A DNA stretch of 46,108 nt from Lachnospiraceae bacterium (GCA_018365895.1 JAGZJD010000015.1:1-46108); one strand, 5' to 3'; counted from the first letter of the stretch, positions 1 to 8,930 are shown. Translations and numbers: made by a program. Notes: a model not told the origin generated them from the sequence alone.

Positions 1-12
1 AATGAAAGATAA
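1..12 (+). CDS. rplV: 3' end of ribosomal protein L22 gene (partial)
   Basis: Only the last three codons (N-E-R) and a TAA stop are visible before the rpsC ribosome binding site. The identity is inferred from position: rplV directly precedes rpsC in bacterial S10 operons, and L22 often ends in a short charged tail. Too little is present to prove it. Confidence 0.45.
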   Translation, partial: NER

Positions 13-23
13 GGAGGGCAATC

Positions 24-680
24 ATGGGACAGAAAGTTAATCCTCATGGCTTAAGAGTCGGTGTTATTAAAGACTGGGACTCTAAATGGTATGCAGAAGC
101 TGATTTTGCAGACTGCTTAGTAGAGGACCACAAGATCAGAACATTTCTTAAGAAGAAATTATACAGTGCTGGAGTTTCTAAAATCGAAATTGAAAGAGCT
201 TCTGACCGTGTAAAAATCATTATCTACACAGCTAAACCAGGTGTAGTAATTGGTAAAGGCGGTTCTGAGATTGAGAAAGTAAAAGCAGAACTTCAGAAAT
301 TTACAGATAAAAAACTTATTGTTGACATTAAAGAAATCAAGAGACCAGACAAAGATGCTCAGTTAGTAGCTGAGAACATTGCATTACAGTTAGAGAACCG
401 TATCTCTTTCAGACGTGCTATGAAATCTTGTATGTCAAGAACAATGAAAGCCGGAGCACTTGGTGTTAAAACAGCAGTTTCCGGACGTCTTGGCGGAGCT
501 GATATGGCTCGTACAGAGTTCTACAGCGAAGGAACAATCCCGCTTCAGACATTAAGAGCAGATATTGATTATGGCTTCGCAGAAGCTGACACAACTTACG
601 GAAAAGTAGGTGTGAAAGTTTGGATCTACAAAGGCGAAGTTCTTCCAACAAAGGCAACTAAGGAAGGGAGCGATAAATAA
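24..680 (+). CDS. rpsC: 30S ribosomal protein S3
   Basis: S3 sits in the 30S head at the mRNA entry channel. The 218-residue product opens with the family start [20 protein letters not shown] and carries an N-terminal KH type-2 domain with the GXXG loop ([12 protein letters not shown], about residues 75-86) and the C-terminal S3 domain with [12 protein letters not shown]. Length is typical. The start ATG follows AAGGAGGG by 5-6 bases. Its TAA shares a base with the rplP start (TAATG), so the two are probably translationally coupled. It belongs to the S10 operon, with rplV before it. Confidence 0.98.
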   Translation: MGQKVNPHGLRVGVIKDWDSKWYAEADFADCLVEDHKIRTFLKKKLYSAGVSKIEIERASDRVKIIIYTAKPGVVIGKGGSEIEKVKAELQKFTDKKLIVDIKEIKRPDKDAQLVAENIALQLENRISFRRAMKSCMSRTMKAGALGVKTAVSGRLGGADMARTEFYSEGTIPLQTLRADIDYGFAEADTTYGKVGVKVWIYKGEVLPTKATKEGSDK

Positions 681-1117
681 TGTTAATGCCAAAAAGAGTT
701 AAACGTCGTAAACAGTTCCGTGGCTCTATGAAAGGTAAAGCCTTAAGAGGAAATACGATTTCAAATGGTGAATATGGTATCGTTGCAACGGAGCCATGCT
801 GGATTCGTTCAAACCAGATCGAAGCTGCCCGTATCGCTATGACACGTTATATCAAACGTGGTGGTAAAGTTTGGATCAAAATATTCCCAGATAAACCAGT
901 AACTACAAAACCAGCTGAGACTCGTATGGGTTCCGGTAAAGGAACATTAGAATACTGGGTAGCTGTTGTAAAACCGGGCCGTGTAATGTTCGAGATTTCA
1001 GGAGTTCCGGAAGAAGTAGCTAGAGAAGCTCTTCGTCTTGCAACACACAAGTTACCTTGTAAATGTAAAATAGTTTCTCGCGCAGACTTAGAAGGCGGTG
1101 ATAACAGTGAAAATTAA
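680..1117 (+). CDS. rplP: 50S ribosomal protein L16
   Basis: L16 organises the A-site side of the peptidyl transferase centre. The 145-residue product begins [20 protein letters not shown] and contains the conserved stretch around [21 protein letters not shown] and the tail region [16 protein letters not shown]. Length matches the family. The start overlaps the rpsC stop by one base, so no separate ribosome binding site is needed. The 3' end overlaps the rpmC start by 11 bases, again suggesting coupling within the S10 operon. Confidence 0.98.
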   Translation: MLMPKRVKRRKQFRGSMKGKALRGNTISNGEYGIVATEPCWIRSNQIEAARIAMTRYIKRGGKVWIKIFPDKPVTTKPAETRMGSGKGTLEYWVAVVKPGRVMFEISGVPEEVAREALRLATHKLPCKCKIVSRADLEGGDNSEN

Positions 1118-1310
1118 GACATTTGTAGAAGATTTAAAGACAAAATCAGCTGCAGAATTAAATGAAGAATTAGTAGCTGCTAAAAAGGAACTTTTCAACT
1201 TAAGATTCCAGAACGCAACAAATCAGTTAGATAACACAAGCAGAATCAAAGAAGTTAGAAGAAATATTGCCAGAATTCAGACAGCAATCACTGAAAACGC
1301 TGGTAAATAA
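1107..1310 (+). CDS. rpmC: 50S ribosomal protein L29
   Basis: L29 lies beside the polypeptide exit tunnel. The product (67 residues from GTG 1107) is the usual two-helix protein, [20 protein letters not shown], with the family motif [20 protein letters not shown] in the second half. I place the start at GTG 1107 rather than GTG 1098 because GGCGGTG ends six bases before 1107 and the family normally begins M-K-(I/L)-K. It overlaps the end of rplP and is followed by rpsQ in the usual order. Confidence 0.95.
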   Translation: MKIKTFVEDLKTKSAAELNEELVAAKKELFNLRFQNATNQLDNTSRIKEVRRNIARIQTAITENAGK

Positions 1311-1342
1311 TTATTGAGCAAGTCCGGAAAGGAGTGACAGTT

Positions 1343-1597
1343 GTGGAAAGAAACCTTAGAAAAACTCGTGTTGGTAAGGTTATCAGCAACAAGATGGATA
1401 AAACAATCGTAGTTGCAGTTGAGAACCATGTAAAACATCCTCTTTACAACAAAATCGTGAAGAGAACATACAAATTAAAAGCACATGATGAGAACAACGA
1501 ATGCAACATTGGTGATAAAGTAAAAGTTATGGAGACAAGACCGTTATCAAAAGATAAGAGATGGAGACTTGTCGAAGTTATGGAAAAAGTTAAATAA
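1343..1597 (+). CDS. rpsQ: 30S ribosomal protein S17
   Basis: S17 is a primary 16S rRNA binder. The 84-residue OB-fold product reads [20 protein letters not shown] and later [19 protein letters not shown], with the conserved [20 protein letters not shown] toward the C terminus. GTG 1343 is preferred over the in-frame GTG 1334 because AAAGGAG (1328-1334) is then correctly spaced and the family starts M-E-R-N. It lies between rpmC and rplN, as in most bacteria. Confidence 0.96.
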   Translation: MERNLRKTRVGKVISNKMDKTIVVAVENHVKHPLYNKIVKRTYKLKAHDENNECNIGDKVKVMETRPLSKDKRWRLVEVMEKVK

Positions 1598-1617
1598 TTG
1601 AAGGAGGTTTACCTGCA

Positions 1618-1986
1618 ATGATTCAGCAAGAAAGTAGACTGAAAGTAGCAGACAATACAGGAGCAAAAGAACTTCTTTGCATCCGCGTATTAGGTGGCTC
1701 TACTAGAAGATATGCTAATATCGGCGACGTTATTGTTGCTTCTGTTAAAGATGCAACACCAGGCGGCGTTGTTAAAAAAGGTGATGTAGTGAAAGCTGTT
1801 GTTGTTCGTACAGTAAAGAGCACACGTCGTAAAGATGGTTCTTACATCCGTTTCGATGAAAACGCAGCTGTAATTATTAAAGATGACAAAAACCCAAGAG
1901 GAACTCGTATTTTTGGACCAGTAGCAAGAGAGCTTCGTGAGAAACAGTTCATGAAGATCGTATCTCTGGCTCCGGAAGTATTATAG
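1618..1986 (+). CDS. rplN: 50S ribosomal protein L14
   Basis: L14 contributes to intersubunit bridges with 16S rRNA. The 122-residue product starts [20 protein letters not shown], the highly conserved opening, and ends [16 protein letters not shown]. Full family length. The start is preceded by AAGGAGG. It is followed within 13 bases by rplX. Confidence 0.98.
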   Translation: MIQQESRLKVADNTGAKELLCIRVLGGSTRRYANIGDVIVASVKDATPGGVVKKGDVVKAVVVRTVKSTRRKDGSYIRFDENAAVIIKDDKNPRGTRIFGPVARELREKQFMKIVSLAPEVL

Positions 1987-1999
1987 GGAGGTGCCGAGG

Positions 2000-2311
2000 A
2001 TGTCAACTATGAAAATTAAAAAAGGTGATTTAGTTAAAGTAATCGCTGGAAAAGATAAAGACAAAGAAGGAAAAGTTATTTCCGTAAATCCTAAAAACCG
2101 CACAGTTCTTGTTGAAGGAATCAACATGCTGACAAAGCACACAAAACCAAGTGCTGCTAATCAGAACGGCGGAATCATTCATCAGGAAGGCCCGATTGAT
2201 ATTTCAAACGTAATGTACATTCACAAAGGAACAGCTACAAGAGTAGGTTTCAAAATGGATGGAGACAAAAAAGTTCGTTTTGCAAAATCAACAGGCGAAG
2301 TAATTGATTAA
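2000..2311 (+). CDS. rplX: 50S ribosomal protein L24
   Basis: L24 helps start 50S assembly. The 103-residue product has an N-terminal KOW motif ([20 protein letters not shown]) followed by the family sequence [21 protein letters not shown] take ATG 2000 (MSTMKIKKG), with AGGGAGGTG just upstream, rather than the in-frame GTG 1991, which lies inside that ribosome binding site. ATG 2009 is an alternative start. Order rplN-rplX-rplE is standard. Confidence 0.95.
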   Translation: MSTMKIKKGDLVKVIAGKDKDKEGKVISVNPKNRTVLVEGINMLTKHTKPSAANQNGGIIHQEGPIDISNVMYIHKGTATRVGFKMDGDKKVRFAKSTGEVID

Positions 2312-2334
2312 TTTTAGGAAGGAGGTACAGGGCG

Positions 2335-2874
2335 TTGAGTAGACTGAAAGAACAATATCAGAACGAGATCATTGACGCAATGATCAAGAAATTTGGATAT
2401 AAAAATATCATGGAAGTACCGAAACTCGATAAAGTTGTTATCAACATGGGTGTAGGTGAAGCAAAAGACAATGCTAAGCTTTTAGACGCAGCTATTGCTG
2501 ATATGGAAAAAATTTCCGGACAGAAAGTTGTCGTTACAAGAGCTAAGAATTCCGTAGCGAACTTCAAAATCAGAGAAGGGATGCCGATCGGATGTAAAGT
2601 TACTTTAAGAGGAGAAAAAATGTATGAGTTCGTTGATCGTTTAGTGAACCTTGCATTACCTCGTGTACGTGACTTCCGCGGTGTTAACCCGAACGCATTT
2701 GATGGAAGAGGTAACTATGCTCTTGGAATCAAAGAACAGCTGATTTTCCCTGAAATCGAATACGATAAAGTAGATAAAGTGAGAGGTATGGACGTAATTT
2801 TTGTTACAACAGCAAAAACTGACGAAGAAGCTCGTGAACTTTTAAGACAGTTTAACATGCCATTTGCGAAATAA
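2335..2874 (+). CDS. rplE: 50S ribosomal protein L5
   Basis: L5 is part of the 5S rRNA particle of the central protuberance. The 179-residue product has the typical opening [20 protein letters not shown] and motifs [25 protein letters not shown] and [19 protein letters not shown]. The start is TTG at 2335, supported by a strong GGAAGGAGG nearby and no better in-frame ATG. Length is standard. Confidence 0.97.
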   Translation: MSRLKEQYQNEIIDAMIKKFGYKNIMEVPKLDKVVINMGVGEAKDNAKLLDAAIADMEKISGQKVVVTRAKNSVANFKIREGMPIGCKVTLRGEKMYEFVDRLVNLALPRVRDFRGVNPNAFDGRGNYALGIKEQLIFPEIEYDKVDKVRGMDVIFVTTAKTDEEARELLRQFNMPFAK

Positions 2875-2890
2875 TTGAGGAGGGAAATTC

Positions 2891-3076
2891 ATGGCAAAGA
2901 CAGCAATGAAATTAAAACAGCAGCGCAAACAGAAATTCTCTACTAGAGAATACAACCGCTGCAGAATTTGTGGTCGTCCACATGCATATTTAAGAAAATA
3001 CGGAATTTGCAGAGTTTGCTTCCGTGAATTAGCATACAAGGGAGAAATCCCGGGCGTAAGAAAAGCCAGCTGGTAG
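2891..3076 (+). CDS. rpsZ: 30S ribosomal protein S14, zinc-binding (type Z)
   Basis: S14 is a late-assembling protein of the 30S head. This 61-residue form is the short zinc-ribbon type: the residues [20 protein letters not shown] hold two CxxC pairs that bind zinc. The longer zinc-independent paralogue (about 89 residues) used under zinc limitation is not in this window. A strong GAGGAGGG precedes the start. It is followed by an unusual 108-base gap with a GC-rich hairpin before rpsH. Confidence 0.97.
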   Translation: MAKTAMKLKQQRKQKFSTREYNRCRICGRPHAYLRKYGICRVCFRELAYKGEIPGVRKASW

Positions 3077-3098
3077 GCAGTAGGATATCCGTAGCAGC

Positions 3099-3125
3099 GC
3101 CGCCAGGCTTTTCAGCCAGGGCGGC
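3099..3125 (+). promoter_or_regulatory. GC-rich hairpin between rpsZ and rpsH
   Basis: GCCGCC (3099-3104) pairs with GGCGGC (3120-3125), and inside it GGCT (3106-3109) pairs with AGCC (3114-3117) around a TTTC loop. No T run follows, so it is not a standard terminator. It may be a processing or regulatory element in the 108-base rpsZ-rpsH interval, or where an S8-type operator could sit. Function is inference. Confidence 0.5.
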
Positions 3126-3184
3126 ATCTGAAGGATGTTTATAAAAGAAACAAATTAATAATATTTTTAAGGAGGCAACTTCAA

Positions 3185-3586
3185 ATGACTATGAGTGATC
3201 CAATCGCAGATATGCTTACAAGAATCCGTAACGCAAATACTGCAAAACATGATACAGTAGATGTTCCGGCATCAAAAATGAAACTTGCTATTGCAAATAT
3301 TCTTTTAGACGAAGGATATATTACAAAATATGACCTTATTGAAGATGGAGTGTTCAAAACAATCCATATCACATTAAAATACGGTGCAGATAAAAACGAA
3401 AAAGTTATTTCTGGACTGAAGAGAATCTCAAAACCAGGTCTTCGTGTATACGCTGGTAAAGATGAGCTTCCGAGAGTTCTTGGCGGACTTGGAACAGCTA
3501 TCATCTCTACAAACCAGGGTGTGATCACAGATAAAGAAGCCAGAGCAAAAGGTGTAGGCGGAGAAGTTCTTTGCTTTATTTGGTAG
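3185..3586 (+). CDS. rpsH: 30S ribosomal protein S8
   Basis: S8 binds the central domain of 16S rRNA and in E. coli represses the spc operon. The 133-residue product starts [20 protein letters not shown] and ends [11 protein letters not shown]; the C-terminal half holds the conserved [19 protein letters not shown] and [23 protein letters not shown] 3185 has GGAGG upstream. A second ATG at 3191 (MSDPIADM) is possible and would remove two residues. Confidence 0.97.
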   Translation: MTMSDPIADMLTRIRNANTAKHDTVDVPASKMKLAIANILLDEGYITKYDLIEDGVFKTIHITLKYGADKNEKVISGLKRISKPGLRVYAGKDELPRVLGGLGTAIISTNQGVITDKEARAKGVGGEVLCFIW

Positions 3587-3646
3587 TAACTGAAAACAGA
3601 GCGGATATTATATCCGTTCCGAGAATTTAAGTAGGAGGTAAAGGCA

Positions 3647-4189
3647 ATGTCACGTATAGGAAGACTGCCGGTAGCAATTCCAGCAGGTGTAACTGTTGAA
3701 ATCGCTGAGAATAACAAGGTGACTGTAACAGGTCCTAAAGGAACTCTTGTAAGAGAGCTTCCAGTTGAAATGGAAATTAAAAAAGAAGACGATGCAATCG
3801 TTGTAACAAGACCAAACGATTTAAAGAAAATGAAATCTTTACATGGTTTAACAAGAACTCTGATCAATAACATGGTTGTTGGTGTAACAAATGGTTACGA
3901 AAAAGTTCTTGAAGTAAACGGTGTAGGTTACAGAGCATCTAAATCAGGAAATAAATTAACACTGAACCTCGGATACTCTCATCCAGTTGAAATGATCGAT
4001 CCGGAAGGCATTGAAAGTGTTGTTGAAGGACAGAACAAAATCACAGTTAAAGGTATCGATAAAGAAAAAGTTGGACAGTACGCAGCTGAAATCAGAGATA
4101 AGAGAAGACCTGAACCGTACAAAGGAAAAGGTATTAAATATGCTGATGAAGTTATCAGACGTAAAGTTGGTAAGACTGGTAAGAAATAA
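3647..4189 (+). CDS. rplF: 50S ribosomal protein L6
   Basis: L6 lies near the factor-binding region of the 50S subunit. The 180-residue product begins [19 protein letters not shown] and has the duplicated L6 fold, ending with the family signature [20 protein letters not shown]. Length is standard. GTAGGAGGT precedes the start. Confidence 0.97.
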   Translation: MSRIGRLPVAIPAGVTVEIAENNKVTVTGPKGTLVRELPVEMEIKKEDDAIVVTRPNDLKKMKSLHGLTRTLINNMVVGVTNGYEKVLEVNGVGYRASKSGNKLTLNLGYSHPVEMIDPEGIESVVEGQNKITVKGIDKEKVGQYAAEIRDKRRPEPYKGKGIKYADEVIRRKVGKTGKK

Positions 4190-4206
4190 TTAAGGAGAGT
4201 GCGAAA

Positions 4207-4575
4207 ATGGTTAGTAAAAAATCAAGAACAGAAGTTCGTGTAAATAAACATAGAAAATTACGTAATCGTTTCAGCGGAACTGCTGAGAGACCGCGTTTAG
4301 CTGTGTTCAGAAGCAATAATCATATGTATGCTCAGATCATTGACGATACAGTAGGAAACACTCTGGTTTCTGCTTCCACTCTTCAGAAAGATGTGAAAGC
4401 TGAGCTTGAGAAAACAAACAACGTTGAAGCAGCAGCATACCTTGGAACAGTTATCGCTAAAAAAGCAATCGAAAAAGGTATTGAGGAAGTCGTATTTGAC
4501 AGAGGCGGATTCATTTACCACGGTAAAGTAAAAGCATTAGCAGACGCAGCTAGAGAAGCTGGATTAAAATTCTAG
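4207..4575 (+). CDS. rplR: 50S ribosomal protein L18
   Basis: L18 joins 5S rRNA to the large subunit together with L5. The 122-residue product reads [20 protein letters not shown] and then [20 protein letters not shown], ending [15 protein letters not shown], all family hallmarks. Length is standard and AAGGAG precedes the start. rpsE follows after 12 bases. Confidence 0.97.
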   Translation: MVSKKSRTEVRVNKHRKLRNRFSGTAERPRLAVFRSNNHMYAQIIDDTVGNTLVSASTLQKDVKAELEKTNNVEAAAYLGTVIAKKAIEKGIEEVVFDRGGFIYHGKVKALADAAREAGLKF

Positions 4576-4587
4576 GAGGAAAGACAC

Positions 4588-5097
4588 ATGAGACAGAATC
4601 GTATTGATGCTAGTTCATTAGAATTAACAGAAAAAGTAGTATCAATTAAACGTGTAACCAAAGTTGTTAAAGGTGGTCGTAACTTCAGATTCACAGCTTT
4701 AGTAGTTGTTGGTGATGGAAATGGCCATGTTGGTGCAGGTTTAGGAAAAGCAACAGAAATTCCGGAAGCTATTCGCAAAGGAAAAGAAGACGCTATGAAA
4801 AAATTAGTGACTGTTGCTTTAGATGAAAACGAAAGTATTACACATGACTTATATGGTAAATTCGGAAGCGCTTCCGTGTTACTGAAGAAAGCACCGGAAG
4901 GTACTGGAGTTATCGCAGGTGGTCCTGCGCGTGCGGTAATCGAGATGGCTGGAATTAAGAACATCCGTACAAAATCTCTTGGTTCAAACAACAAACAGAA
5001 CGTAGTTCTTGCTACGATTGCTGGTTTAAGCCAGGTAAAAACTCCGGAAGCAGTTGCGAAACTTCGTGGCAAATCTGTAGAAGAGATTTTAGGCTAA
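4588..5097 (+). CDS. rpsE: 30S ribosomal protein S5
   Basis: S5 acts in decoding accuracy at the mRNA entry side of the 30S subunit. The 169-residue product has the N-terminal double-stranded RNA-binding domain ([20 protein letters not shown], then [20 protein letters not shown]) and the C-terminal domain with [19 protein letters not shown]. Length is normal. AGGAGGAAAG precedes the start, and rpmD follows after 16 bases. Confidence 0.97.
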   Translation: MRQNRIDASSLELTEKVVSIKRVTKVVKGGRNFRFTALVVVGDGNGHVGAGLGKATEIPEAIRKGKEDAMKKLVTVALDENESITHDLYGKFGSASVLLKKAPEGTGVIAGGPARAVIEMAGIKNIRTKSLGSNNKQNVVLATIAGLSQVKTPEAVAKLRGKSVEEILG

Positions 5098-5113
5098 GGA
5101 AGGAGAGCATAAA

Positions 5114-5293
5114 ATGGCAAATTTAAAAGTAACATTAGTGAAATCTACTATCGGTGCTGTACCGAAGCACAAAAGAACAGTAGAAGCTTTAGGTTTAAAG
5201 AAACTTAACAAAACTGTCATTTTACCAGATAACGCCGCAACAAGAGGTATGGTAAAACAGGTTGAATATCTTGTAAAAGTTGAAGAGGTATAA
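5114..5293 (+). CDS. rpmD: 50S ribosomal protein L30
   Basis: The 59-residue product begins MANLKVTLVKSTIGAVPKHK and continues RTVEALGLKKLNKTV, the compact L30 fold. It is short enough to be missed by an ORF length cut-off but has a clear GGAAGGAG before ATG 5114 and the expected position between rpsE and rplO. L30 is absent from some bacteria; its presence here fits the usual spc order of Firmicutes. Confidence 0.95.
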   Translation: MANLKVTLVKSTIGAVPKHKRTVEALGLKKLNKTVILPDNAATRGMVKQVEYLVKVEEV

Positions 5294-5315
5294 TAATAGA
5301 TAAGGAGGTGTCACA

Positions 5316-5756
5316 ATGGACTTATCAAACTTAAGACCAGCTGATGGTTCAAAACAGAACGATAATTTCAGAAGAGGCCGTGGACACGGTTCAGGAAATG
5401 GTAAGACTGCAGGTAAAGGTCATAAAGGTCAGAAAGCTCGTTCAGGAGCACCGAGACCGGGCTTTGAAGGTGGTCAGATGCCATTATACAGAAGATTGCC
5501 AAAGAGAGGTTTCACTTGCAGAAACTCTAAGACAATCGTAGGTATCAATGTTAGCGCATTAGAGGTATTCGAAAATGATGCAGTAGTAACTGTAGATACA
5601 CTGATCGAGGCAGGAATCGTTAAAAACCCAAGAGATGGAGTGAAGATTCTTGGCAATGGTGAATTAACTAAAAAACTTACAGTACAGGTTAATGCATTCA
5701 GTGAAGGCGCAAAAGCTAAAATTGAAGGACTTGGTGGAAAAGCAGAGGTGATCTAA
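5316..5756 (+). CDS. rplO: 50S ribosomal protein L15
   Basis: L15 is a late-assembly core protein of the 50S subunit. The 146-residue product starts MDLSNLRPADGSKQNDNFRR and has the glycine/basic extension GRGHGSGNGKTAGKGHKGQK followed by RPGFEGGQMPLYRRLPKRGF. AAGGAGGTG precedes the start. Its stop shares one base with the secY start (TAATG), which suggests coupling. Confidence 0.97.
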   Translation: MDLSNLRPADGSKQNDNFRRGRGHGSGNGKTAGKGHKGQKARSGAPRPGFEGGQMPLYRRLPKRGFTCRNSKTIVGINVSALEVFENDAVVTVDTLIEAGIVKNPRDGVKILGNGELTKKLTVQVNAFSEGAKAKIEGLGGKAEVI

Positions 5757-7072
5757 TGCTTAAGACATTCCGAAAAGCATTTCAAATTGAGGATATTCGT
5801 AAGAAAATCATCTATACATTTTTAATGTTGATCGTAGTGCGAATCGGATCACAGCTTCCGACTCCGGGGGTAGATCCAACTTACATTCAGAACTTCTTTG
5901 CAAACCAGACTGGTGAAGCGTTTAATTTTTTTAACGCTTTCACCGGTGGTTCTTTTGAGAGAATGTCTGTATTTGCGTTAAGCATTACACCGTATATTAC
6001 TTCTTCTATCATTATGCAGCTGCTTACGATCGCAATTCCGAAACTTGAGGAAATGCAGAAAGAAGGCGCTGATGGAAGAAAGAAAATTGCAACAATTACC
6101 CGTTATGTGACAGTTGTTCTCGCACTGATCCAGTCTACTGCAATGGCAGTTGGATTTGGACGTCAGGGACTTCTGGTAGAATATAATTTTGTAAATGCTG
6201 CAGTTGTTGTAATTGCTTTAACAGCCGGTTCCGCATTCTTAATGTGGATTGGCGAACGGATCACAGAAAAGGGTGTTGGCAATGGTATTTCAATCGTATT
6301 GCTGATTAACATTCTTTCTCGTGTTCCAAGTGATCTCACAAGACTGTATGAACAGTTTATGAAAGGTAAGAGCCTTGCAAAAGCTGGACTTGCAGGTGTG
6401 ATCATTCTTGCGATCATTATTTTCCTTGTTGTATTTGTTATCATTTTACAGGATGGAGAAAGAAGAATCGCAGTTCAGTATTCTCAGAAGATTCAGGGAA
6501 GGAAAAATTTTGGCGGTCGTTCCTCAAATATTCCGTTGAAAGTTAATACAGCTGGTGTTATTCCGGTTATCTTTGCATCGTCATTGATGCAGACACCGAT
6601 TATTATTGCATCTTTCTTAGGAAAGGGTAATGGGACAGGTATCGGAAATGAGATTTTACGCGGACTTAATTCCGAGAACTGGTGTAATCCGGATCAGCTG
6701 AAATATTCTTGGGGACTTCTGGTTTACATCCTTTTAACTGTATTTTTTGCATATTTCTATACTTCTATTACATTTAATCCGTTAGAAATTGCAAATAATA
6801 TGAAAAAGAGCGGTGGATTTATTCCGGGTATTCGTCCGGGTAAGCCAACAGTCGATTACCTGACAAAGATTTTAAATAAGATTATCTTTATCGGTGTATG
6901 CGGACTGATTCTTGTTCAGATCGTACCATTTTTCTTTAATGGTGTGTTTAATGCCAGTGTTTCATTTGGCGGTACTTCACTCATCATTATCGTAGGTGTC
7001 GTTCTGGAGACAATTAAACAAATTGAATCACAGATGCTTGTGCGTAACTATAAAGGATTTTTGAACAATTAA
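5756..7072 (+). CDS. secY: Preprotein translocase subunit SecY
   Basis: SecY is the pore of the Sec translocon in the cytoplasmic membrane, moving unfolded proteins with SecE/SecG and SecA. The 438-residue product has about ten hydrophobic membrane segments, the opening KAFQIEDIRKKIIYTFLMLI, the plug-proximal GVDPTYIQNFF, the conserved ITPYITSSIIMQLLTIAIP and the cytoplasmic loop FNPLEIANNMKKSGGFIPGI. Length is standard. It overlaps rplO by one base. A hairpin-containing gap of 75 bases separates it from adk. Confidence 0.98.
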   Translation: MLKTFRKAFQIEDIRKKIIYTFLMLIVVRIGSQLPTPGVDPTYIQNFFANQTGEAFNFFNAFTGGSFERMSVFALSITPYITSSIIMQLLTIAIPKLEEMQKEGADGRKKIATITRYVTVVLALIQSTAMAVGFGRQGLLVEYNFVNAAVVVIALTAGSAFLMWIGERITEKGVGNGISIVLLINILSRVPSDLTRLYEQFMKGKSLAKAGLAGVIILAIIIFLVVFVIILQDGERRIAVQYSQKIQGRKNFGGRSSNIPLKVNTAGVIPVIFASSLMQTPIIIASFLGKGNGTGIGNEILRGLNSENWCNPDQLKYSWGLLVYILLTVFFAYFYTSITFNPLEIANNMKKSGGFIPGIRPGKPTVDYLTKILNKIIFIGVCGLILVQIVPFFFNGVFNASVSFGGTSLIIIVGVVLETIKQIESQMLVRNYKGFLNN

Positions 7073-7079
7073 TATTTAG

Positions 7080-7122
7080 CTCGCGGGTTTTTCTTGGAAA
7101 TTATTCAGAGAAATCTCGCGAG
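7080..7122 (+). promoter_or_regulatory. Stem-loop between secY and adk
   Basis: CTCGCG (7080-7085) pairs with CGCGAG (7117-7122), and the stem continues inward imperfectly (TTTTTCT against AGAGAAA). The downstream sequence is not a T run, so it is not a standard terminator. It may be a processing site or weak attenuator separating secY from adk expression. Confidence 0.45.
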
Positions 7123-7147
7123 TTAAAACGCTATAAGGAGATTTTTT

Positions 7148-7792
7148 ATGAAGATAATTATGTTAGGTGCTCCTGGAGCTGGTAAAGGAACTCAGGCAAA
7201 AAAAATAGCAGAGAAATATCAGATTCCTCATATTTCTACAGGTGACATTTTCCGCGCGAATATTAAAGAGGGAACAGAGCTCGGAAAACAGGCCAAGACT
7301 TACATGGATCAGGGACTTCTTGTTCCGGATGAACTGACAGTAAATCTTGTAATTGATCGTGTTGAGCATGATGACTGCAAAAATGGTTATGTACTGGATG
7401 GTTTTCCAAGAACAATCCCACAGGCGGAAGCTCTTGACAAGGCGCTGAGCGGATTGGGAGAACATTTAGACTATGCACTTAATGTAGATGTTCCAGATGA
7501 GAATATCGTAAAACGTATGGCAGGAAGAAGAGCCTGCATCTCCTGTGGGGCTACATATCACGTTGTTTATGCAGCGCCAAAAACAGAAGGAATCTGTGAT
7601 GTATGCGGCAGCGAACTTGTACTTCGTGATGATGATAAACCAGAGACAGTAACAAAACGTCTCGGGGTATATCATGAACAGACAAAACCTCTGATCGACT
7701 ATTATGCTGAAGAAGGCATTCTGAAAACGATCGATGGAACACAGAACCTGGAAGTTGTATTTGATGATATCAAAAAAATTTTAGGTGAATAG
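7148..7792 (+). CDS. adk: Adenylate kinase, zinc-containing long form
   Basis: Adk converts ATP + AMP to 2 ADP in the cytoplasm. The 214-residue product has the P-loop [10 protein letters not shown] (residues 7-16), the AMP-binding part [12 protein letters not shown], the DGFPRT motif (about residue 84) and a long LID domain. The LID carries four cysteines (CISCG and CDVCG) that bind structural zinc, typical of Gram-positive enzymes. An AAGGAG precedes the ATG. It sits between secY and infA as usual, but map, commonly next to adk, is absent. Confidence 0.98.
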   Translation: MKIIMLGAPGAGKGTQAKKIAEKYQIPHISTGDIFRANIKEGTELGKQAKTYMDQGLLVPDELTVNLVIDRVEHDDCKNGYVLDGFPRTIPQAEALDKALSGLGEHLDYALNVDVPDENIVKRMAGRRACISCGATYHVVYAAPKTEGICDVCGSELVLRDDDKPETVTKRLGVYHEQTKPLIDYYAEEGILKTIDGTQNLEVVFDDIKKILGE

Positions 7793-7856
7793 GGATGCCA
7801 ATCGCAAATAAATCCGGTGATCCGGTGTTTCTTACTTTGCCAAAAGAGGATAAAAT

Positions 7857-8123
7857 ATGATTGACATGAGAACAGGAATGCTTGTAAAATCAAAAGCGGG
7901 ACATGATAAAGATCAGATATATCTCATATGGAAAGAAGAGGGCGCATACATTTATGCTGTTGACGGCGTACATAGAATGATCGATAAGCCGAAAAAGAAA
8001 CGGAAAATACATGTTCAGCCTATTTGCAGATATTATGAGATATCCGAAGCAGACAATGTAAAAATCAAAAAAATAATAAAAGATTATGTTCAGGAACGTA
8101 AGACCGGACACAAGGAGGAATAG
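7857..8123 (+). CDS. KOW-domain RNA-binding protein (L14e-like)
   Basis: The 88-residue basic protein starts [20 protein letters not shown] and continues with a KOW-like beta-barrel (residues about 7-45) and a charged C-terminal helix. It resembles the L14e/L6e/L27e-like KOW proteins often encoded between adk or map and infA in clostridia. Function is unknown; an RNA or ribosome role is inferred from the fold and from its place inside the ribosomal operon. AGAGGA precedes ATG 7857. It ends one base before the infA start codon region (8125). Confidence 0.8.
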   Translation: MIDMRTGMLVKSKAGHDKDQIYLIWKEEGAYIYAVDGVHRMIDKPKKKRKIHVQPICRYYEISEADNVKIKKIIKDYVQERKTGHKEE

Positions 8124-8124
8124 T

Positions 8125-8343
8125 ATGTCAAAGAATGACGTGATTGAAATTGAAGGAGTTGTAATTGAAAAACTGCCAAGCGCAATGTTCAGAGTAGAAC
8201 TTGAGAATGGACATCAGGTGCTGGCTCATATCAGTGGGAAACTCCGCATGAACTTTATTAAAATCTTACCTGGAGACAAAGTAACATTGGAACTCTCTCC
8301 GTATGATTTGTCAAAGGGAAGAATTATCTGGAGAGATAAATAA
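8125..8343 (+). CDS. infA: Translation initiation factor IF-1
   Basis: IF-1 occupies the 30S A site during initiation. The 72-residue product is a single OB-fold S1-like domain: [20 protein letters not shown], then [20 protein letters not shown] and [23 protein letters not shown] 8125 follows AAGGAGG; an in-frame ATG at 8086 would add 13 residues overlapping the upstream gene and is not supported. A strong promoter for the rest of the cluster begins just after its stop. Confidence 0.98.
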   Translation: MSKNDVIEIEGVVIEKLPSAMFRVELENGHQVLAHISGKLRMNFIKILPGDKVTLELSPYDLSKGRIIWRDK

Positions 8344-8348
8344 AACTA

Positions 8349-8378
8349 TTGACTTTCCAGGGATAAAGGTGCTATAAT
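8349..8378 (+). promoter_or_regulatory. Sigma-A promoter ahead of rpmJ and the alpha operon
   Basis: TTGACT (8349-8354) and TATAAT (8373-8378) are spaced by 18 bases directly downstream of infA. The expected transcript start lies near 8385, giving a leader of about 70 bases before rpmJ. This separates rpmJ-rpsM-rpsK-rpsD-rpoA-rplQ, at least in part, from the spc transcript. Confidence 0.8.
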
Positions 8379-8390
8379 AATCAGCGTACG

Positions 8391-8412
8391 CTTGCGGAGT
8401 TTTCTTCGCAAG
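8391..8412 (+). promoter_or_regulatory. Hairpin in the rpmJ 5' leader
   Basis: CTTGCG (8391-8396) pairs with CGCAAG (8407-8412), located within a few bases of the predicted transcript start. It may protect the 5' end of the mRNA. No terminator T run follows. Confidence 0.5.
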
Positions 8413-8455
8413 TTATTGAAATGTAGGCAGGCACTTAGGGAAAGGAGGATTTGAC

Positions 8456-8569
8456 GTGAAGGTTAGATCATCAGTTAAACCGATTTGCGAAAAATGCAAA
8501 ATCATCAAGAGAAAAGGAAGCATCAGAGTAATCTGTGAGAATCCTAAGCACAAACAGCGTCAGGGCTAA
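8456..8569 (+). CDS. rpmJ: 50S ribosomal protein L36 (zinc-ribbon form)
   Basis: The 37-residue product starts from GTG 8456 and reads [20 protein letters not shown] followed by [16 protein letters not shown]. The zinc ligands CxxC...C(x4)H are intact, so this is the zinc-binding form. A strong AAAGGAGG lies upstream. It follows infA, as in most Firmicutes. Confidence 0.96.
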   Translation: MKVRSSVKPICEKCKIIKRKGSIRVICENPKHKQRQG

Positions 8570-8589
8570 TTGCTGACTTCGTTTGTATC

Positions 8590-8930
8590 CCGCACTTAAA
8601 AAAGAGTGCAACATTTTCATTAGGCGGCTGTAGCAGATGACACACACGGTTGTGTGGAACTGCTATTAAAATATACAAGGACGCACCAGAGTCTTCTACA
8701 GGCACATTGGTGTAAGGATCGGGTGTCACATACCATATTCGATCCCTGGTATATTGCTTATAATACCGGCTCGTCATTACCGTAAGGTGGCCGGAAAGGC
8801 TGCGCGGTCGCGCGGCTGGGAGTGAAAGAGAATTTTCTTACTCCCCAATTTGAGACAATATTAATAAGAGCAGTCATCACACACACATTTCAGGCTTTGG
8901 TAACAAGGAGCTGTGTGAGCAGACTGACAG
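8590..8930 (+). ncRNA. Long structured leader between rpmJ and rpsM (candidate autoregulatory RNA)
   Basis: No gene fits in the 385 bases between rpmJ and rpsM, yet the stretch is full of base-paired segments. These are: 8592-8609 (GCACTT/GAGTGC); 8630-8666 (GTAGCAG/CTGCTAT enclosing CACACA/TGTGTG with a CGGT loop); GGATCG 8716-8721 with CGATCC 8740-8745, which sits in the loop of ATACCA 8730-8735 / TGGTAT 8747-8752; 8766-8794 (CCGGC/GCCGG with an inner GTAA loop); a GC-rich hairpin near 8800-8815; 8819-8846 (GGGAGT/ACTCCC); and 8871-8926 (CAGTC and TCACACA with TGTGTGA and GACTG, inner GTAA loop) just before the rpsM ribosome binding site. In E. coli, S4 represses this operon through a pseudoknot before rpsM. 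An equivalent here is inference. Confidence 0.6.

Noticed and set aside
3181..3873. A 230-codon open frame on the minus strand opposite rpsH and rplF
   Set aside because: It lies fully antisense to two certain ribosomal genes, has biased serine/isoleucine-rich composition typical of shadow frames, and lacks a credible start signal.
4572..5072. A 166-codon minus-strand frame opposite rpsE
   Set aside because: Shadow of the rpsE reading frame with no independent evidence.
7795..7860. A 21-codon frame after adk as a map remnant
   Set aside because: The short peptide shows no clear resemblance to methionine aminopeptidase, so it is only mentioned as context.
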